A stretch of 64,000 nucleotides of DNA from Pseudomonadota bacterium (GTDB lineage: Bacteria; Pseudomonadota; Gammaproteobacteria; Burkholderiales; Burkholderiaceae_C): NCBI GenBank assembly GCA_031119395.1, contig JAVHYA010000005.1:32032-96031 (forward strand), in the 5' to 3' direction. Positions within the stretch are counted from its first letter, which is position 1. Every line of letters starts with the position of its first letter. The position numbers were made by a program, and so were the translations under genes. A model generated the notes under the pieces. The model ran no database searches. It was not told the origin of the DNA and saw only the letters and a list, made by a program, of their open reading frames with translations. Positions 28,247-39,103 of the stretch are shown here, piece after piece.

Positions 28247-29445
28247 GCGTGTTCAACGGCCTCAGGGTCCTGGACGTCGCGAGTTTCATCGCCGGCCCCG
28301 CGGCGGCAACGATCCTCGCGGACTTCGGCGCCGATGTGATCAAGATCGAGGTGCCCGAGGGCGATGGCTTTCGCAAGATGGTCCTCAATCCGAACCTCGC
28401 ATACTCCGAGCACAACTATCTCTGGATGCAGGGAGCGCGCAGCCGGAGGGCCATCGCGCTGGACCTCAAGAAACCCGAGGGGCAGGCCGTGCTGCATCGC
28501 CTCGTGCGCGAGGCCGACGTGCTCATCACCAACTACCCGCTGCCGGTGCGGGCCCGCCTGGGCCTGGCGTGGGAGGCGATTCGCGAACTCAATCCGCGAC
28601 TCGTGTACGCATCGCTCACCGGCTACGGAGAGGCCGGCCCCGAGGCAGGAAAGCCGGGCTTCGACGCCACCACCTACTGGGCGCGCAGCGGTCTGGCAGA
28701 CCTGACACGGCCCGACCCCGAGGGGCCGCCCGCGAATCCAGCCAATGGGCTGGGCGACCAGCCCACCGCGGTCACCTTGTTCGCGGCGATCGCCACCGGC
28801 CTCTATGCGCGCGAGCGCACCGGCAAGGGCGGCATGGTGAGCACCTCGCTGCTGGCCAACGGCGCGTGGGCCAATGCGATGGCGATCCAGGGCATGCTGG
28901 TCGGCGGACGGCTGGTGTATCGGCAACCGCGCAGTCAGCCGCGCAATGCGCTCACCAACTTCTATCGCTGCCGCGACGGCCGCTGGTTCATCCTCAGCCT
29001 CGTGACCGAGGAGCGCGACTGGGCGGCCTTCCTGCGTGCCATCGAGCGTCCCGCGCTCGCGCAAGACCCGCGCTTCGCCGCGACGCCGGCGCGACGCGAG
29101 AACGCACCGACGCTCGCTGCGCTGCTGGACGAGGTCTTTCTGGAGCGCGACAGCGCGCAGTGGACCTCGCGCTTCGACGACGAAGGGCTCACGGTCGGCG
29201 TGGTCGCGCGAAGCGGGGATGCGCCCGGCGACGAGCAGATGCGCCTTTGCGGCGCACTGGTGCCGGGCGAAGGCATTCCGGGCACCGGGCTGACCGTCAG
29301 CAGCCCCTTCCTGGTCGAGGGTGCGGACAAGACCTATCCCCGCCATGCGCCCGGGATCGGCGAGCACACCGACGAGGTGCTGCGCCAAGCCGGCTATGCG
29401 GATGAAGAGATCGCGCAGCTGCGCACGGGCGGGGCGGTGAAATGA
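28243..29445 (+). CDS. CaiB/BaiF family III CoA-transferase 1
   Basis: A 400-residue family III CoA-transferase. LDVASFIAGPAAATILADFGADVIKIE at 10-36 is the CoA-binding opening, and PGFDATTYW holds the candidate catalytic Asp141. GDQPTAVTLFAAIATGLYARERTGKG near 170-195 follows as usual. It moves CoA from a product thioester to a free acid, conserving the energy of the bond. The start overlaps the previous stop and the stop overlaps the crotonase start. Confidence 0.9.
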   Translation: MSVFNGLRVLDVASFIAGPAAATILADFGADVIKIEVPEGDGFRKMVLNPNLAYSEHNYLWMQGARSRRAIALDLKKPEGQAVLHRLVREADVLITNYPLPVRARLGLAWEAIRELNPRLVYASLTGYGEAGPEAGKPGFDATTYWARSGLADLTRPDPEGPPANPANGLGDQPTAVTLFAAIATGLYARERTGKGGMVSTSLLANGAWANAMAIQGMLVGGRLVYRQPRSQPRNALTNFYRCRDGRWFILSLVTEERDWAAFLRAIERPALAQDPRFAATPARRENAPTLAALLDEVFLERDSAQWTSRFDDEGLTVGVVARSGDAPGDEQMRLCGALVPGEGIPGTGLTVSSPFLVEGADKTYPRHAPGIGEHTDEVLRQAGYADEEIAQLRTGGAVK

Positions 29446-30215
29446 GCGTGGTGCTTCGCGAGGACCACGACGGCGTCGCGCTCATCACGATCAACCGGCC
29501 GCAGGCGCGAAACGCAATCGATGCCGAGGCGTCGCTCGCGCTCGCCGGCATCGTGGCCCGGGTCGAGCGCGACGCTTCGGTGCAGGTGGCGATCCTGACG
29601 GGTGCCGGGGACAAGGCCTTCTGCGCCGGTGCCGATCTCAAGGAACTGGCGAGCGGCTCCGCGCCCGGCGGGCGCGCCACATCCGAAGGCGGCTTCGCCG
29701 GCTTCGTGCATGCCCCGCGCCGGAAGCTGTGGATCGCGGCGGTGAACGGCGCGGCGGTCGCGGGTGGCCTGGAGCTCGTACTGGCCTGCGACTTCGCGAT
29801 CGCATCGGCCGGTGCAGTGTTCGCCCTCCCGGAGGTCAAGCGCGGCCTGGCTGCGACCGCGGGCGGGGTGTGGCGGCTGCCGCGCAGCATGGCGCGAGGC
29901 GCCGCGCTGGAGATGATCGCCACCGGCGAGCCGATCGATGCCGCCGAGGCACTGCGTCTCGGCCTGGTCAATCGCGTGGTGGCGCCCGGGCACCTGATCC
30001 CCGAGGCGATGCGTGTCGCCGCGCTCGCGGCAGCCAATGCGCCGCTGGCGCTGCGCGCGAGCCTGGCGATCGCCCGCCGCGCGTTCGACCTGGACGATGC
30101 CGCGTTGCGGGCCGAGGCCGATGCGGCGGGCCGCCGCGTCATGGCGAGTGCCGACGCGCACGAAGGGCCGCGTGCATTCGCCGAGCACCGGCCAGCGCGC
30201 TGGACCGGCGCATGA
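29442..30215 (+). CDS. Enoyl-CoA hydratase/isomerase family protein (crotonase 3)
   Basis: A 257-residue crotonase with KAFCAGADLKEL near 64-75 and AAVNGAAVAGGLELVLACDFAIAS near 100-123. The first catalytic Glu is kept (FALPEVKRGL), while the second acid position reads ATAGGVWRLPR without Glu. This pattern resembles carnitinyl-CoA dehydratase-like and some isomerase members. It lies between the CoA-transferase and the second lactonase-like gene. Confidence 0.9.
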   Translation: MSVVLREDHDGVALITINRPQARNAIDAEASLALAGIVARVERDASVQVAILTGAGDKAFCAGADLKELASGSAPGGRATSEGGFAGFVHAPRRKLWIAAVNGAAVAGGLELVLACDFAIASAGAVFALPEVKRGLAATAGGVWRLPRSMARGAALEMIATGEPIDAAEALRLGLVNRVVAPGHLIPEAMRVAALAAANAPLALRASLAIARRAFDLDDAALRAEADAAGRRVMASADAHEGPRAFAEHRPARWTGA

Positions 30216-30227
30216 AGGAGCAGGCGC

Positions 30228-31160
30228 ATGGATGAAGAACTGAGGATCCTGGCCACCGGCCTGATGTTTCCAGAAGGGCCGGTGGTCCTCGACGACGGCT
30301 CGGTGCTGTTCGTGGAAATCGCCGCCGGCCGCCTGAGCCGCCTGCGGCCCGACGGCTGCGTGGAGACCGTTGCCACGCCCGGCGGCGGCCCCAACGGCGC
30401 GGCGATCGGGCCGGACGGCGCCTGCTACGTCTGCAACAACGGTGGCATGCAATGGCACACCGATCCCAGCGGTGGCCTCTACCCGCACGGGCGCGCGGCC
30501 GACTACGGCAGCGGACGCATCGAGCGCATCGACCTGGCGAGCGGACGCGTCGAGCGCTTGTACGACCGCACCGCCAACGGCCCGCTGCAAAGCCCCAACG
30601 ACATCGTGTTCGATGCGCACGGCGGCTTCTGGTTCACCGATCTCGGGTCCATGGGACATGACGCGCTGCATCGCGGCCGCGTCTGCTATGCGCGAGCCGA
30701 TGGTTCGTCGATCCGCGAGGTGGTGTTTCCCATGCTCACACCCAACGGCATCGGGTTGTCGCCTGATGGCCGGTGGCTGTATGTCGCAGAGACCGTCACC
30801 GCGCGCGTGTGGCGCTTCGCGGTCAGCGCGCCGGGTGAGCTGGCGCTGCACGGCTGGCCGGCGCTGACGCCGGGTGACATGCTGTTCGCGTCGCCCGTCT
30901 ACTGCATGTTCGATTCGCTCGCGGTGGAGGCGGGCGGCAATGTCTGCGTGGCCACCATCGGTGCACCCGGCATCGCGGGCATCACGGTGATCGACCCGAA
31001 TGGCGCATTTGTCGAGCGGGTGCCGATGCCGGACCGCTCCACCACCAACATCTGCTTCGGCGGAGCCGACCGGCGCGACGCCTACATCACCTTGTCGCGC
31101 TCGGGGCGCCTGGCCGGCAGACGCTGGGCCCGGGAGGGCCTCCTCACTACTCCATCGTGA
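30228..31160 (+). CDS. SMP-30/gluconolactonase-like protein 2
   Basis: A 310-residue propeller paralogous to the gene at 25063: [60 protein letters not shown] and TPNGIGLSPDGRWLYVAET all align. Two related lactonases in one operon may treat different ring-opening products or stereoisomers. Its last 14 bases overlap the convergent receptor 3 gene. It ends the rightward unit that began at 20535. Confidence 0.85.
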   Translation: MDEELRILATGLMFPEGPVVLDDGSVLFVEIAAGRLSRLRPDGCVETVATPGGGPNGAAIGPDGACYVCNNGGMQWHTDPSGGLYPHGRAADYGSGRIERIDLASGRVERLYDRTANGPLQSPNDIVFDAHGGFWFTDLGSMGHDALHRGRVCYARADGSSIREVVFPMLTPNGIGLSPDGRWLYVAETVTARVWRFAVSAPGELALHGWPALTPGDMLFASPVYCMFDSLAVEAGGNVCVATIGAPGIAGITVIDPNGAFVERVPMPDRSTTNICFGGADRRDAYITLSRSGRLAGRRWAREGLLTTPS

Positions 31161-32130
31161 TGCCGGTGGCCTTGATGGCGTCGGTCCAGCGGGCCGTCTC
31201 CGTCTGCACGAAGCGGCGGGCGGCATCGGAGGTGCCGCCTTCGGGCTGGAATCCGTAGGCGAAGATCCGCGCCGATATCTCGGGTGTCTGAACGATGCGC
31301 GTGATCTCGGCCGACAGCCGGTCCACGATCGGCTTGGGCGTGCCCGCGGGGACCGCCATCAACGACCAGCCCGAAAGGCTCACTGCGGGAAAGCCCAGCT
31401 CGCCGAACGTGGGCACGTCCGGAAAGTCCTTCAGCCGGTTGGGCAGCGCGACGGCCAGCAGCTTCATCTGACCCGCCTGTGCCTGTGCGGCGAGGGTGCC
31501 GGCGGCGCCGACCACCACCGCGATCTGTCCGCCGAGGGCCGCCTGCACGGCCGGCGCCTCGCCCTTGAAGGGAACATGGACCATGTCGATGCCGGCCTGC
31601 TGCGCGAACATGCTGCCCAGGATGTTGGCAGAGCTGCCCGGGCCGCTGGTGCCGTAGGCCACGCCGCCCTTGCGGTTGCGGGCCCATGCGATGAACTCGC
31701 GAAGGTTGCTGGCGGGCACATGCCTGGCGACGGCGAAGCTGTTGGGCAGCATCGCCACCAGCGACACCGGGGTGAGTTCCTGGAGCGTGTAGCCCGGCGC
31801 CTTCACCATCAGGCTCGTGAGCACGAGGCTGCTGAGCGTCAGCACCATCGTGTAGCCGTCCGGGGGCGCCTTGGCGACCAGGCCATAGGCGATGGCGCCG
31901 TTGGCGCCGGCACGGTTGTCCACCATGACCGGCTGGCCGAGCGAGGCTGCGAGGCGCTCGGCGACCAGGCGGGCGGTGCCGTCCAGTGCGCCGCCCGGCG
32001 GCGTGGGAATGACGATGCGCAGCGGCCTGTCGGGCCAGCGCGCGCTGTCCTGGGCACTGGCGGCGCCGGCCAATGCGAGCGAGGCGGCGGCCAGGGCACA
32101 CAGGGCCCTGCGTCGGCTGGTATCGGGCAT
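31147..32130 (-). CDS. Bug/TctC-type periplasmic receptor 3
   Basis: A 327-residue receptor. Signal MPDTSRRRALCALAAASLALAGAASAQ (twin arginine). WPDRPLRIVIPTPPGGALD and APPDGYT are family marks, and it ends DAIKATGITME. It is the distal gene of the long leftward operon from 40264. Its final 14 bases lie antisense to the end of the SMP-30 gene. Confidence 0.9.
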   Translation of the reverse strand: MPDTSRRRALCALAAASLALAGAASAQDSARWPDRPLRIVIPTPPGGALDGTARLVAERLAASLGQPVMVDNRAGANGAIAYGLVAKAPPDGYTMVLTLSSLVLTSLMVKAPGYTLQELTPVSLVAMLPNSFAVARHVPASNLREFIAWARNRKGGVAYGTSGPGSSANILGSMFAQQAGIDMVHVPFKGEAPAVQAALGGQIAVVVGAAGTLAAQAQAGQMKLLAVALPNRLKDFPDVPTFGELGFPAVSLSGWSLMAVPAGTPKPIVDRLSAEITRIVQTPEISARIFAYGFQPEGGTSDAARRFVQTETARWTDAIKATGITME

Positions 32131-32148
32131 GCGATGTCTCCTCGGCGT

Positions 32149-32514
32149 TCAGGCGCGATCGGCGGTCCACACGGGGTTGTCGATCGCCAATGCGTCGCGC
32201 AGGCTTTCGCGCAGGTGGCGGACCAGCGCTCCGTCATCGAGGTCGACGGCGCCGGACTCGATGCGCCGTGCGAGTTCCGTGCGCAGCGCCGGCAGGTCGT
32301 CGTCGTCCGTGTCGAGCAGCGCCTGCAGCCGCGCGTGCTCGGCTGCATCGGCCGCATGGCCCAGCGCGAGCTCGCGCGTCAGCAGGCGCAGCACGTTCAC
32401 GATGACGCGGGTACGAAAGCGCGGGAATCCGGCGAGCGCGGGCAGCACGTCGCGCTCCAGGTCGTCGGCTGCGGCCTGCAGCAACGTCGAGGCGGGTGGG
32501 ACGAAGGCGGGCAT
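32149..32514 (-). CDS. DUF6285 protein, probable LvaB-like kinase partner
   Basis: A 121-residue, mostly helical acidic protein (PASTLLQAAADDLERDVLPALAGFPRFRTRVIVNVLRLLTRELALG). This resembles the small DUF6285 proteins encoded beside APH-type kinases. In the Pseudomonas levulinate pathway a small protein of this kind, LvaB, is needed for the kinase LvaA to phosphorylate 4-hydroxyvaleryl-CoA; I believe LvaB belongs to the same family but could not check. It begins 13 bases after the kinase gene stop and very likely acts with it. Confidence 0.7.
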   Translation of the reverse strand: MPAFVPPASTLLQAAADDLERDVLPALAGFPRFRTRVIVNVLRLLTRELALGHAADAAEHARLQALLDTDDDDLPALRTELARRIESGAVDLDDGALVRHLRESLRDALAIDNPVWTADRA

Positions 32515-32527
32515 CGGGTCGTTCTCC

Positions 32528-34515
<1,988 letters not shown>

Positions 34516-35499
34516 TCAATCCAGGCGAATGTCGTTCTCGCGCGCGATCCGGGTCCAGCGCTTCAGGTCGTCCTGGAGGAACTGCGCGAACTCGGTGTTG
34601 GTGTTGGCCACCGGCTCGTAGCCGAGCTGATAGATCTTTGCCTGGACGTCGGGCATGGCCGTGATGCGGCGAATCTCCTGCACGTACTTGTCCACGATCG
34701 GCGCCGGTGTGCCGGCCGGCAGGAACATCGCGCCCCAGCCGGGCAGGTTGATGTCCGGGTAGCCGAGTTCGGCGAAGGTGGGCAGGTCGGGAAAGGTCTT
34801 CAGGCGATTGGGCGAGGCCACCGCGATCAGCTTGACCTTGCCGGTGGTGATCTGATTGGCATAGAAGCCGACCGAGCCATAGGCCAATGCGATCTCGCCG
34901 CTCGCCACGTCGGTGAAGGACGCCGCCTCGCCCTTGTACGCGCCGTGTTTGATGCGAATGCCTGCCGCCTTGTTGAGGCCCTCGCCGATGAGGTGCGCGC
35001 CGGAGCCTACGCCGTAGCTGCCGAAGGTGTACTTCTCAGGGGCCTGCTTGGCGAGGCGGATGACGCCCGCCAGGTCGTTGGCCGGCAGCGCCGCGTTGGC
35101 CGCGAGTGCGATCGGGAAGCTCGCCACCAGGGAGACGGGCGCGAGGTCGCCCATCTTGTACTGCGGGTTTGACTGCAGCACCAGGTTCTGGATGAAGCCG
35201 CTGATCGTGAAGAGCGCGGTGTAGCCGTCGGCGGGCGACTTGGCGACGTGCGACGTTGCGAGGATGGTGTTGGCGCCGGGCTTCGGATCGACGATGACCT
35301 GCTGCCCCCATGCCTCGGTGAGCTTGGCCGCATACAGGCGCGCCAGCGCGTCCATGTTGCCGCCCGGCGCCGTGGGGATCACGATGCGGATCGGCTTGGC
35401 CGGGAAGGGCGCGTTCTGCGCCCCCGCGGGCAACGCCGCACCCAGCGTCAGGATGGCGGCCAGGACCGCGCGTCTTGCGCGCGTGAATTGCTTCTGCAT
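34516..35499 (-). CDS. Bug/TctC-type periplasmic receptor 4
   Basis: A 327-residue receptor with signal peptide 1-27 (ends PAGAQN). FPAKPIRIVIPTAPGGNMD has Asn-Met-Asp in the ligand loop, and SPADGYT is present. The ligand loop differs from the other eight receptors, so ligand preference probably differs. It lies within the leftward operon between the crotonase and the quinone reductase. Confidence 0.9.
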   Translation of the reverse strand: MQKQFTRARRAVLAAILTLGAALPAGAQNAPFPAKPIRIVIPTAPGGNMDALARLYAAKLTEAWGQQVIVDPKPGANTILATSHVAKSPADGYTALFTISGFIQNLVLQSNPQYKMGDLAPVSLVASFPIALAANAALPANDLAGVIRLAKQAPEKYTFGSYGVGSGAHLIGEGLNKAAGIRIKHGAYKGEAASFTDVASGEIALAYGSVGFYANQITTGKVKLIAVASPNRLKTFPDLPTFAELGYPDINLPGWGAMFLPAGTPAPIVDKYVQEIRRITAMPDVQAKIYQLGYEPVANTNTEFAQFLQDDLKRWTRIARENDIRLD

Positions 35500-35527
35500 G
35501 CTTGTCTCCTAGTAGGACCGGGGAAAT

Positions 35528-36406
35528 TCACCAGCTCGGCCGGGCCACGCCGTCGCCGAAAGGCTCGTCGCGCTTGCGCACGGCGGCCTTGAAGCCGAGT
35601 GCTGCGACCTCGGCATCGAAATCCTTCTTGGCGCGAGAGAGGTGTGCGCGTGCATCCATCTCGGCCGCCAGGCGCGGCAGGGTTGCGGCACCCGCCAGCT
35701 CGAGCGCGAGGTTGACGATGCGCTTCTGGGTCGCAAGCAGTTCCGGGTCGACGGTGGCAAGGCGACACGCGAGCGTCGCTACCTCTTCCTCCAGCCGATC
35801 GGCCGGCGCGCTCGCCACCACCAGGCCGATGCGAGCCGCGTCGGCGCCGCTCACCACGTCGCCGGTCAACAGCAGGCGCTTGGCCCACTGCGGGCCGACG
35901 TTGTAGATCCACATGTGATTGGGCGGCGAACCCATGGCGCGCGTCGCGGGAAAGCCGATGCGCGCGTCGTCGGCCGCGATGACCATGTCGCAGTAGAGCG
36001 CGAGGTCCGTCCCGCCGGCCACGCAGTGGCCGTGCACCTTGGCGATCACCGGCTTGTGCACCACGAAGACGGTGCGCAACAGCTCCTGGAAGCGCTCGAG
36101 CTTCCACACGTCGTCGTCGAAGGAGCCGCTGCCGCTGCGGTAGTCGAGCGCGGCATCGCCCTCGGCGGCGTAGCGCGCGTAGGCCGACTTCATGTCGTAG
36201 CCCGCGCAGAAATCCGGGCCTGCACCTTCGAGCACGATCACGCTCACGCTGCGCAGGTCGTCGGCTTCCAGGAGCGCGGCGCGCAGCTCGGAGAGCATTT
36301 CCCACGACAGCGCATTTCGCCGCTCCGGCCGGTTGAGGGTGATCCGCGCGACGCGCTCTCGCACCTCGAGGGTGAGGTGGTCATCGGATTGCAGCCACTT
36401 GCCCAT
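35528..36406 (-). CDS. Enoyl-CoA hydratase/isomerase family protein (crotonase 4)
   Basis: A 292-residue crotonase, longer than the others by a C-terminal extension. GPDFCAGYDMKSAYARYAAEGD near 62-83 is the first oxyanion segment with an insert, and VHGHCVAGGTDLALYCDMVIAADDARIGFPATRAMGSPPNHMW follows. The catalytic Glu position appears substituted (FPATRAMG). This pattern occurs in crotonases of unknown reaction. It sits 10 bases downstream of the CoA ligase stop. Confidence 0.85.
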   Translation of the reverse strand: MGKWLQSDDHLTLEVRERVARITLNRPERRNALSWEMLSELRAALLEADDLRSVSVIVLEGAGPDFCAGYDMKSAYARYAAEGDAALDYRSGSGSFDDDVWKLERFQELLRTVFVVHKPVIAKVHGHCVAGGTDLALYCDMVIAADDARIGFPATRAMGSPPNHMWIYNVGPQWAKRLLLTGDVVSGADAARIGLVVASAPADRLEEEVATLACRLATVDPELLATQKRIVNLALELAGAATLPRLAAEMDARAHLSRAKKDFDAEVAALGFKAAVRKRDEPFGDGVARPSW

Positions 36407-36416
36407 GCGCCGCCCC

Positions 36417-37949
36417 TCAGATCCTGCGCCCAGCGTTCTGCCAGAACGGGTCGCGCAAGCGGCGCTTGAAGATCTTGCCGCTGTCCTCGCGCGGCAGCGA
36501 TTCGTGGAAGTCGATCCGCTTGGGCACCTTGAACGTCGCGAGACGCTCCAGCAGGTAGGCCCGGATCTCCTCCGGCGTGACTTGCGACCCGGGCATGCGT
36601 TCGACGGCGGCGGCGAGCGATTCGCCGAAGTCGTCGTCGGGAATGCCGAACACCGCGCAGTCCTTCACGCCGGGGCACTGCGTCAGCACCATCTCGATCT
36701 CGGCGGGGTAGATGTTGGTGCCGCCGAAGATCACCATGTCGGAGCGGCGGTCGCAGAGGTACAGGCGTCCCTCCTTCATGTAGCCCACATCGCCCAGACT
36801 GATGAGGCCGTCGCGCTCCACGCTCCTTCTCTTCTCTTCGTGGTTGAGGTACGTGAAGTCGGCGTAGGCGGGAACGCGGGCGAAGATTTCGCCGATCTCG
36901 CCTTCGGGCAGACGATTGCCCTCTTCGTCGTAGAAGGCCATGCGCGTGCCGGGGGTGGGCACGCCGACGCAACCGGGATGCTCCAGCCAGTCCTGCGGCG
37001 TGGCGAGCGTGGCCGTGCCCACCTCGGTGCCGCCGTAGGTTTCGTACACCGCCGGGCCCCACCAATCCATCAGGTCCTTCTTCACTTCGCGCGGGCACGG
37101 TGCGCCCGTGTGCGTCACCCAGCGCAGCGAACGCACGTCGTATCGGTTGCGCACCGCCGGCGGCAGCTTGAGCATCCGAATGAACATCGTCGGCACCATC
37201 ACTGCGTTGTCGATGCGGTGCTTCTCGATCAGCGAGAGCGTTTCTTCCGGATCGAACTTGGACTGCAGCACCAGCACGTCGGCCATCATCAGCGCCTGTC
37301 GGCCGTACGCGTTGGGCGAGGCGTGGTAGAGCGGCCCGCTCACCAGCGCACGCACGCCCGGCTTCAGCCCGTACACGCTGGCAAACAACTCGACGTAGGC
37401 CTTGCTTTCCTCCGGCGTCGCGGGTTGGCGCTTCACGCCCTTGGGATGTCCGGTGGTGCCGGAGGTGTAGATCATGGTCGCGCGGGCGCGGCGCGGCGGC
37501 GCCCGCAGCGGCTCGAAGCGTTCGGCCCAGTCGCGCCACACCGTGTCGCCCGGCAAGGGCCGCGCGCGTTCGGCCGGGACGCCGTAGCGCTGCTGGATCT
37601 CCGGCGGGGTCGGCACCACGAAGACGCGGATGCCCGCGGGCACGAGCGCGCGGATCGGCGCGAGCAGATCGGCATGCGCGACCAGCACCTTGGGCTTCGC
37701 GTCTTCGAGCACGTAGATCACTTCTTCCGTGCGGCCGTGCCAGTTGAGCGGCACGCCATAGGCGCCCACCGCGGCGGCCGCCTGCTGCACCTCGAGGAAG
37801 GCGAAGTCGTTGCGCAGCAGCAAGGCGACGGTGTCGCCCTCGCTCACGCCGTGTTGCTCGAACCCGGTGGCTGCCTGCTGCGCCACGCGCAGCACCTCGT
37901 CGCGCGTCACGCCGCGGCCGTCGAGGTAGATCATGGGGGTGATGCTCAT
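36417..37949 (-). CDS. Acyl-CoA synthetase/AMP-dependent CoA ligase 1
   Basis: A 510-residue ANL-superfamily ligase that activates a free acid with ATP and CoA. The phosphate loop is YTSGTTGHPKG at 161-171, YETYGGTEVG near 302-311 is motif A5, and ISLGDVGY-YLCDRRSDMVIFGGTNIYPAEIE near 405-440 is the hinge and core. The C-terminal lysine region reads LPREDSGKIFKR. It lies in the same operon as the ACAD pair and is well placed to be the entry step. The start ATG at 37949 was chosen by fold, as the open frame continues far upstream through the ACAD gene. Confidence 0.9.
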   Translation of the reverse strand: MSITPMIYLDGRGVTRDEVLRVAQQAATGFEQHGVSEGDTVALLLRNDFAFLEVQQAAAAVGAYGVPLNWHGRTEEVIYVLEDAKPKVLVAHADLLAPIRALVPAGIRVFVVPTPPEIQQRYGVPAERARPLPGDTVWRDWAERFEPLRAPPRRARATMIYTSGTTGHPKGVKRQPATPEESKAYVELFASVYGLKPGVRALVSGPLYHASPNAYGRQALMMADVLVLQSKFDPEETLSLIEKHRIDNAVMVPTMFIRMLKLPPAVRNRYDVRSLRWVTHTGAPCPREVKKDLMDWWGPAVYETYGGTEVGTATLATPQDWLEHPGCVGVPTPGTRMAFYDEEGNRLPEGEIGEIFARVPAYADFTYLNHEEKRRSVERDGLISLGDVGYMKEGRLYLCDRRSDMVIFGGTNIYPAEIEMVLTQCPGVKDCAVFGIPDDDFGESLAAAVERMPGSQVTPEEIRAYLLERLATFKVPKRIDFHESLPREDSGKIFKRRLRDPFWQNAGRRI

Positions 37950-37960
37950 CGGTGTAGGTC

Positions 37961-39097
37961 TCAAGGAAGGGCCGCCGCGAGGCGCGCGGCATGAGCGTCG
38001 GCGTCGCCGAACAGCTGGTCCAGCACGTGGATTCGCCGCAGGTAGTGCCCGACGGCGTATTCCTCGGTCATGCCGATGCCGCCGTGGAGCTGGATGGCGC
38101 CGAGCGCCACGCTGCGCGCGTTGCGGGCGACGGAGAGCTTGGCGCGGTGCAGGTCGAGGGCACTGTCTTCCGCGCTGGAGTCGTCGGCCGCGACGGCGGC
38201 GGCCATGGCCATGCTGCGGGTCATCTCGAGGCTGACCAGCATCTCGGACGCGCGATGGCGCAGCGCCTGGTTCTCGCCGATCAGACGGCCGAACTGCTTG
38301 CGCGTGCGCAGGTAGTCCATCGCGAGCTCGAAGGCGGCCTGCGCGGCGCCGCTCATGTCGGCGCACACGGCAGCAATGCCGGCGGCCACGGTGCCTTCGA
38401 TGGCCAGACGCGTGCGGGTCGAGTCTTCGGGTTGGGTCAATGGCTGTGCCGCAGCCTGTGTCAGGACCAGTTCGCCGGCTGCCGTGTCGTCGACCAGGCG
38501 GAATTCGCGCAGCGCCACGCCCGCGTCCTTGGCGTCGACGAGGAACAGCGCACAGCCATTCGCGTCGGCCGGCGTGCCGGTGATGCGCGCACTCACGACG
38601 AAGTACTGCGCCAGGCCGGCGGACAGCACGTTGGCCTTGATGCCGTCGAGCCGCCAGCCGCCGTCCTGGCGCTGCGCGCGCGTCTCGACCCACAGCGGTG
38701 CGTGCCGGCCGGCGGGTTCGTCGTGCGCCCAGGCCGCCACGATCTCGCCGCGGGCCATGCCCGGCAGCAGTCGGGTCTGCATCGCTTCGTCGGCACCGAG
38801 GCGCAGGGCAGCGCCTGCGAGCACCGCACTCGCCAGGAAGGGCTCCATCGAGAGCGCGCGGCCGAAGGCGTGCATCGCGGGCAGCAAGTCGCGCGCACCG
38901 CCGCCGAAGCCGCCGAGCGGCTCGGGCACCGGCAACGCGGTCAGGCCCAACTCCACCAGGCCAGCCCACGTCGTCTCGTCATGCGCTGCGCCGGCGGCAG
39001 CGAGCGCACGACGCTTCTCGAATCCATAGCGATCCGCCAGCAGGCGGGAAAGGCTCTCCGTGAGCGCCGCCTGATCCTCATTCAGTTCGAAATTCAT
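37961..39097 (-). CDS. Acyl-CoA dehydrogenase, probable small/beta subunit of a heteromeric ACAD
   Basis: A 378-residue ACAD-fold protein. The C-terminus (LHGGIGMTEEYAVGHYLRRIHVLDQLFGD) matches the small-subunit type seen in pimeloyl-CoA dehydrogenase PimD and in actinobacterial alpha2beta2 FadE pairs, and the FAD/substrate loop AWAHDEPAGRHAP is atypical. It follows the large-subunit gene by 6 bases. Heteromeric ACADs of this kind oxidise bulky steroid side chains or dicarboxylic and alicyclic acyl-CoAs. Confidence 0.82.
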   Translation of the reverse strand: MNFELNEDQAALTESLSRLLADRYGFEKRRALAAAGAAHDETTWAGLVELGLTALPVPEPLGGFGGGARDLLPAMHAFGRALSMEPFLASAVLAGAALRLGADEAMQTRLLPGMARGEIVAAWAHDEPAGRHAPLWVETRAQRQDGGWRLDGIKANVLSAGLAQYFVVSARITGTPADANGCALFLVDAKDAGVALREFRLVDDTAAGELVLTQAAAQPLTQPEDSTRTRLAIEGTVAAGIAAVCADMSGAAQAAFELAMDYLRTRKQFGRLIGENQALRHRASEMLVSLEMTRSMAMAAAVAADDSSAEDSALDLHRAKLSVARNARSVALGAIQLHGGIGMTEEYAVGHYLRRIHVLDQLFGDADAHAARLAAALP

Positions 39098-39103
39098 GTT
39101 GCC

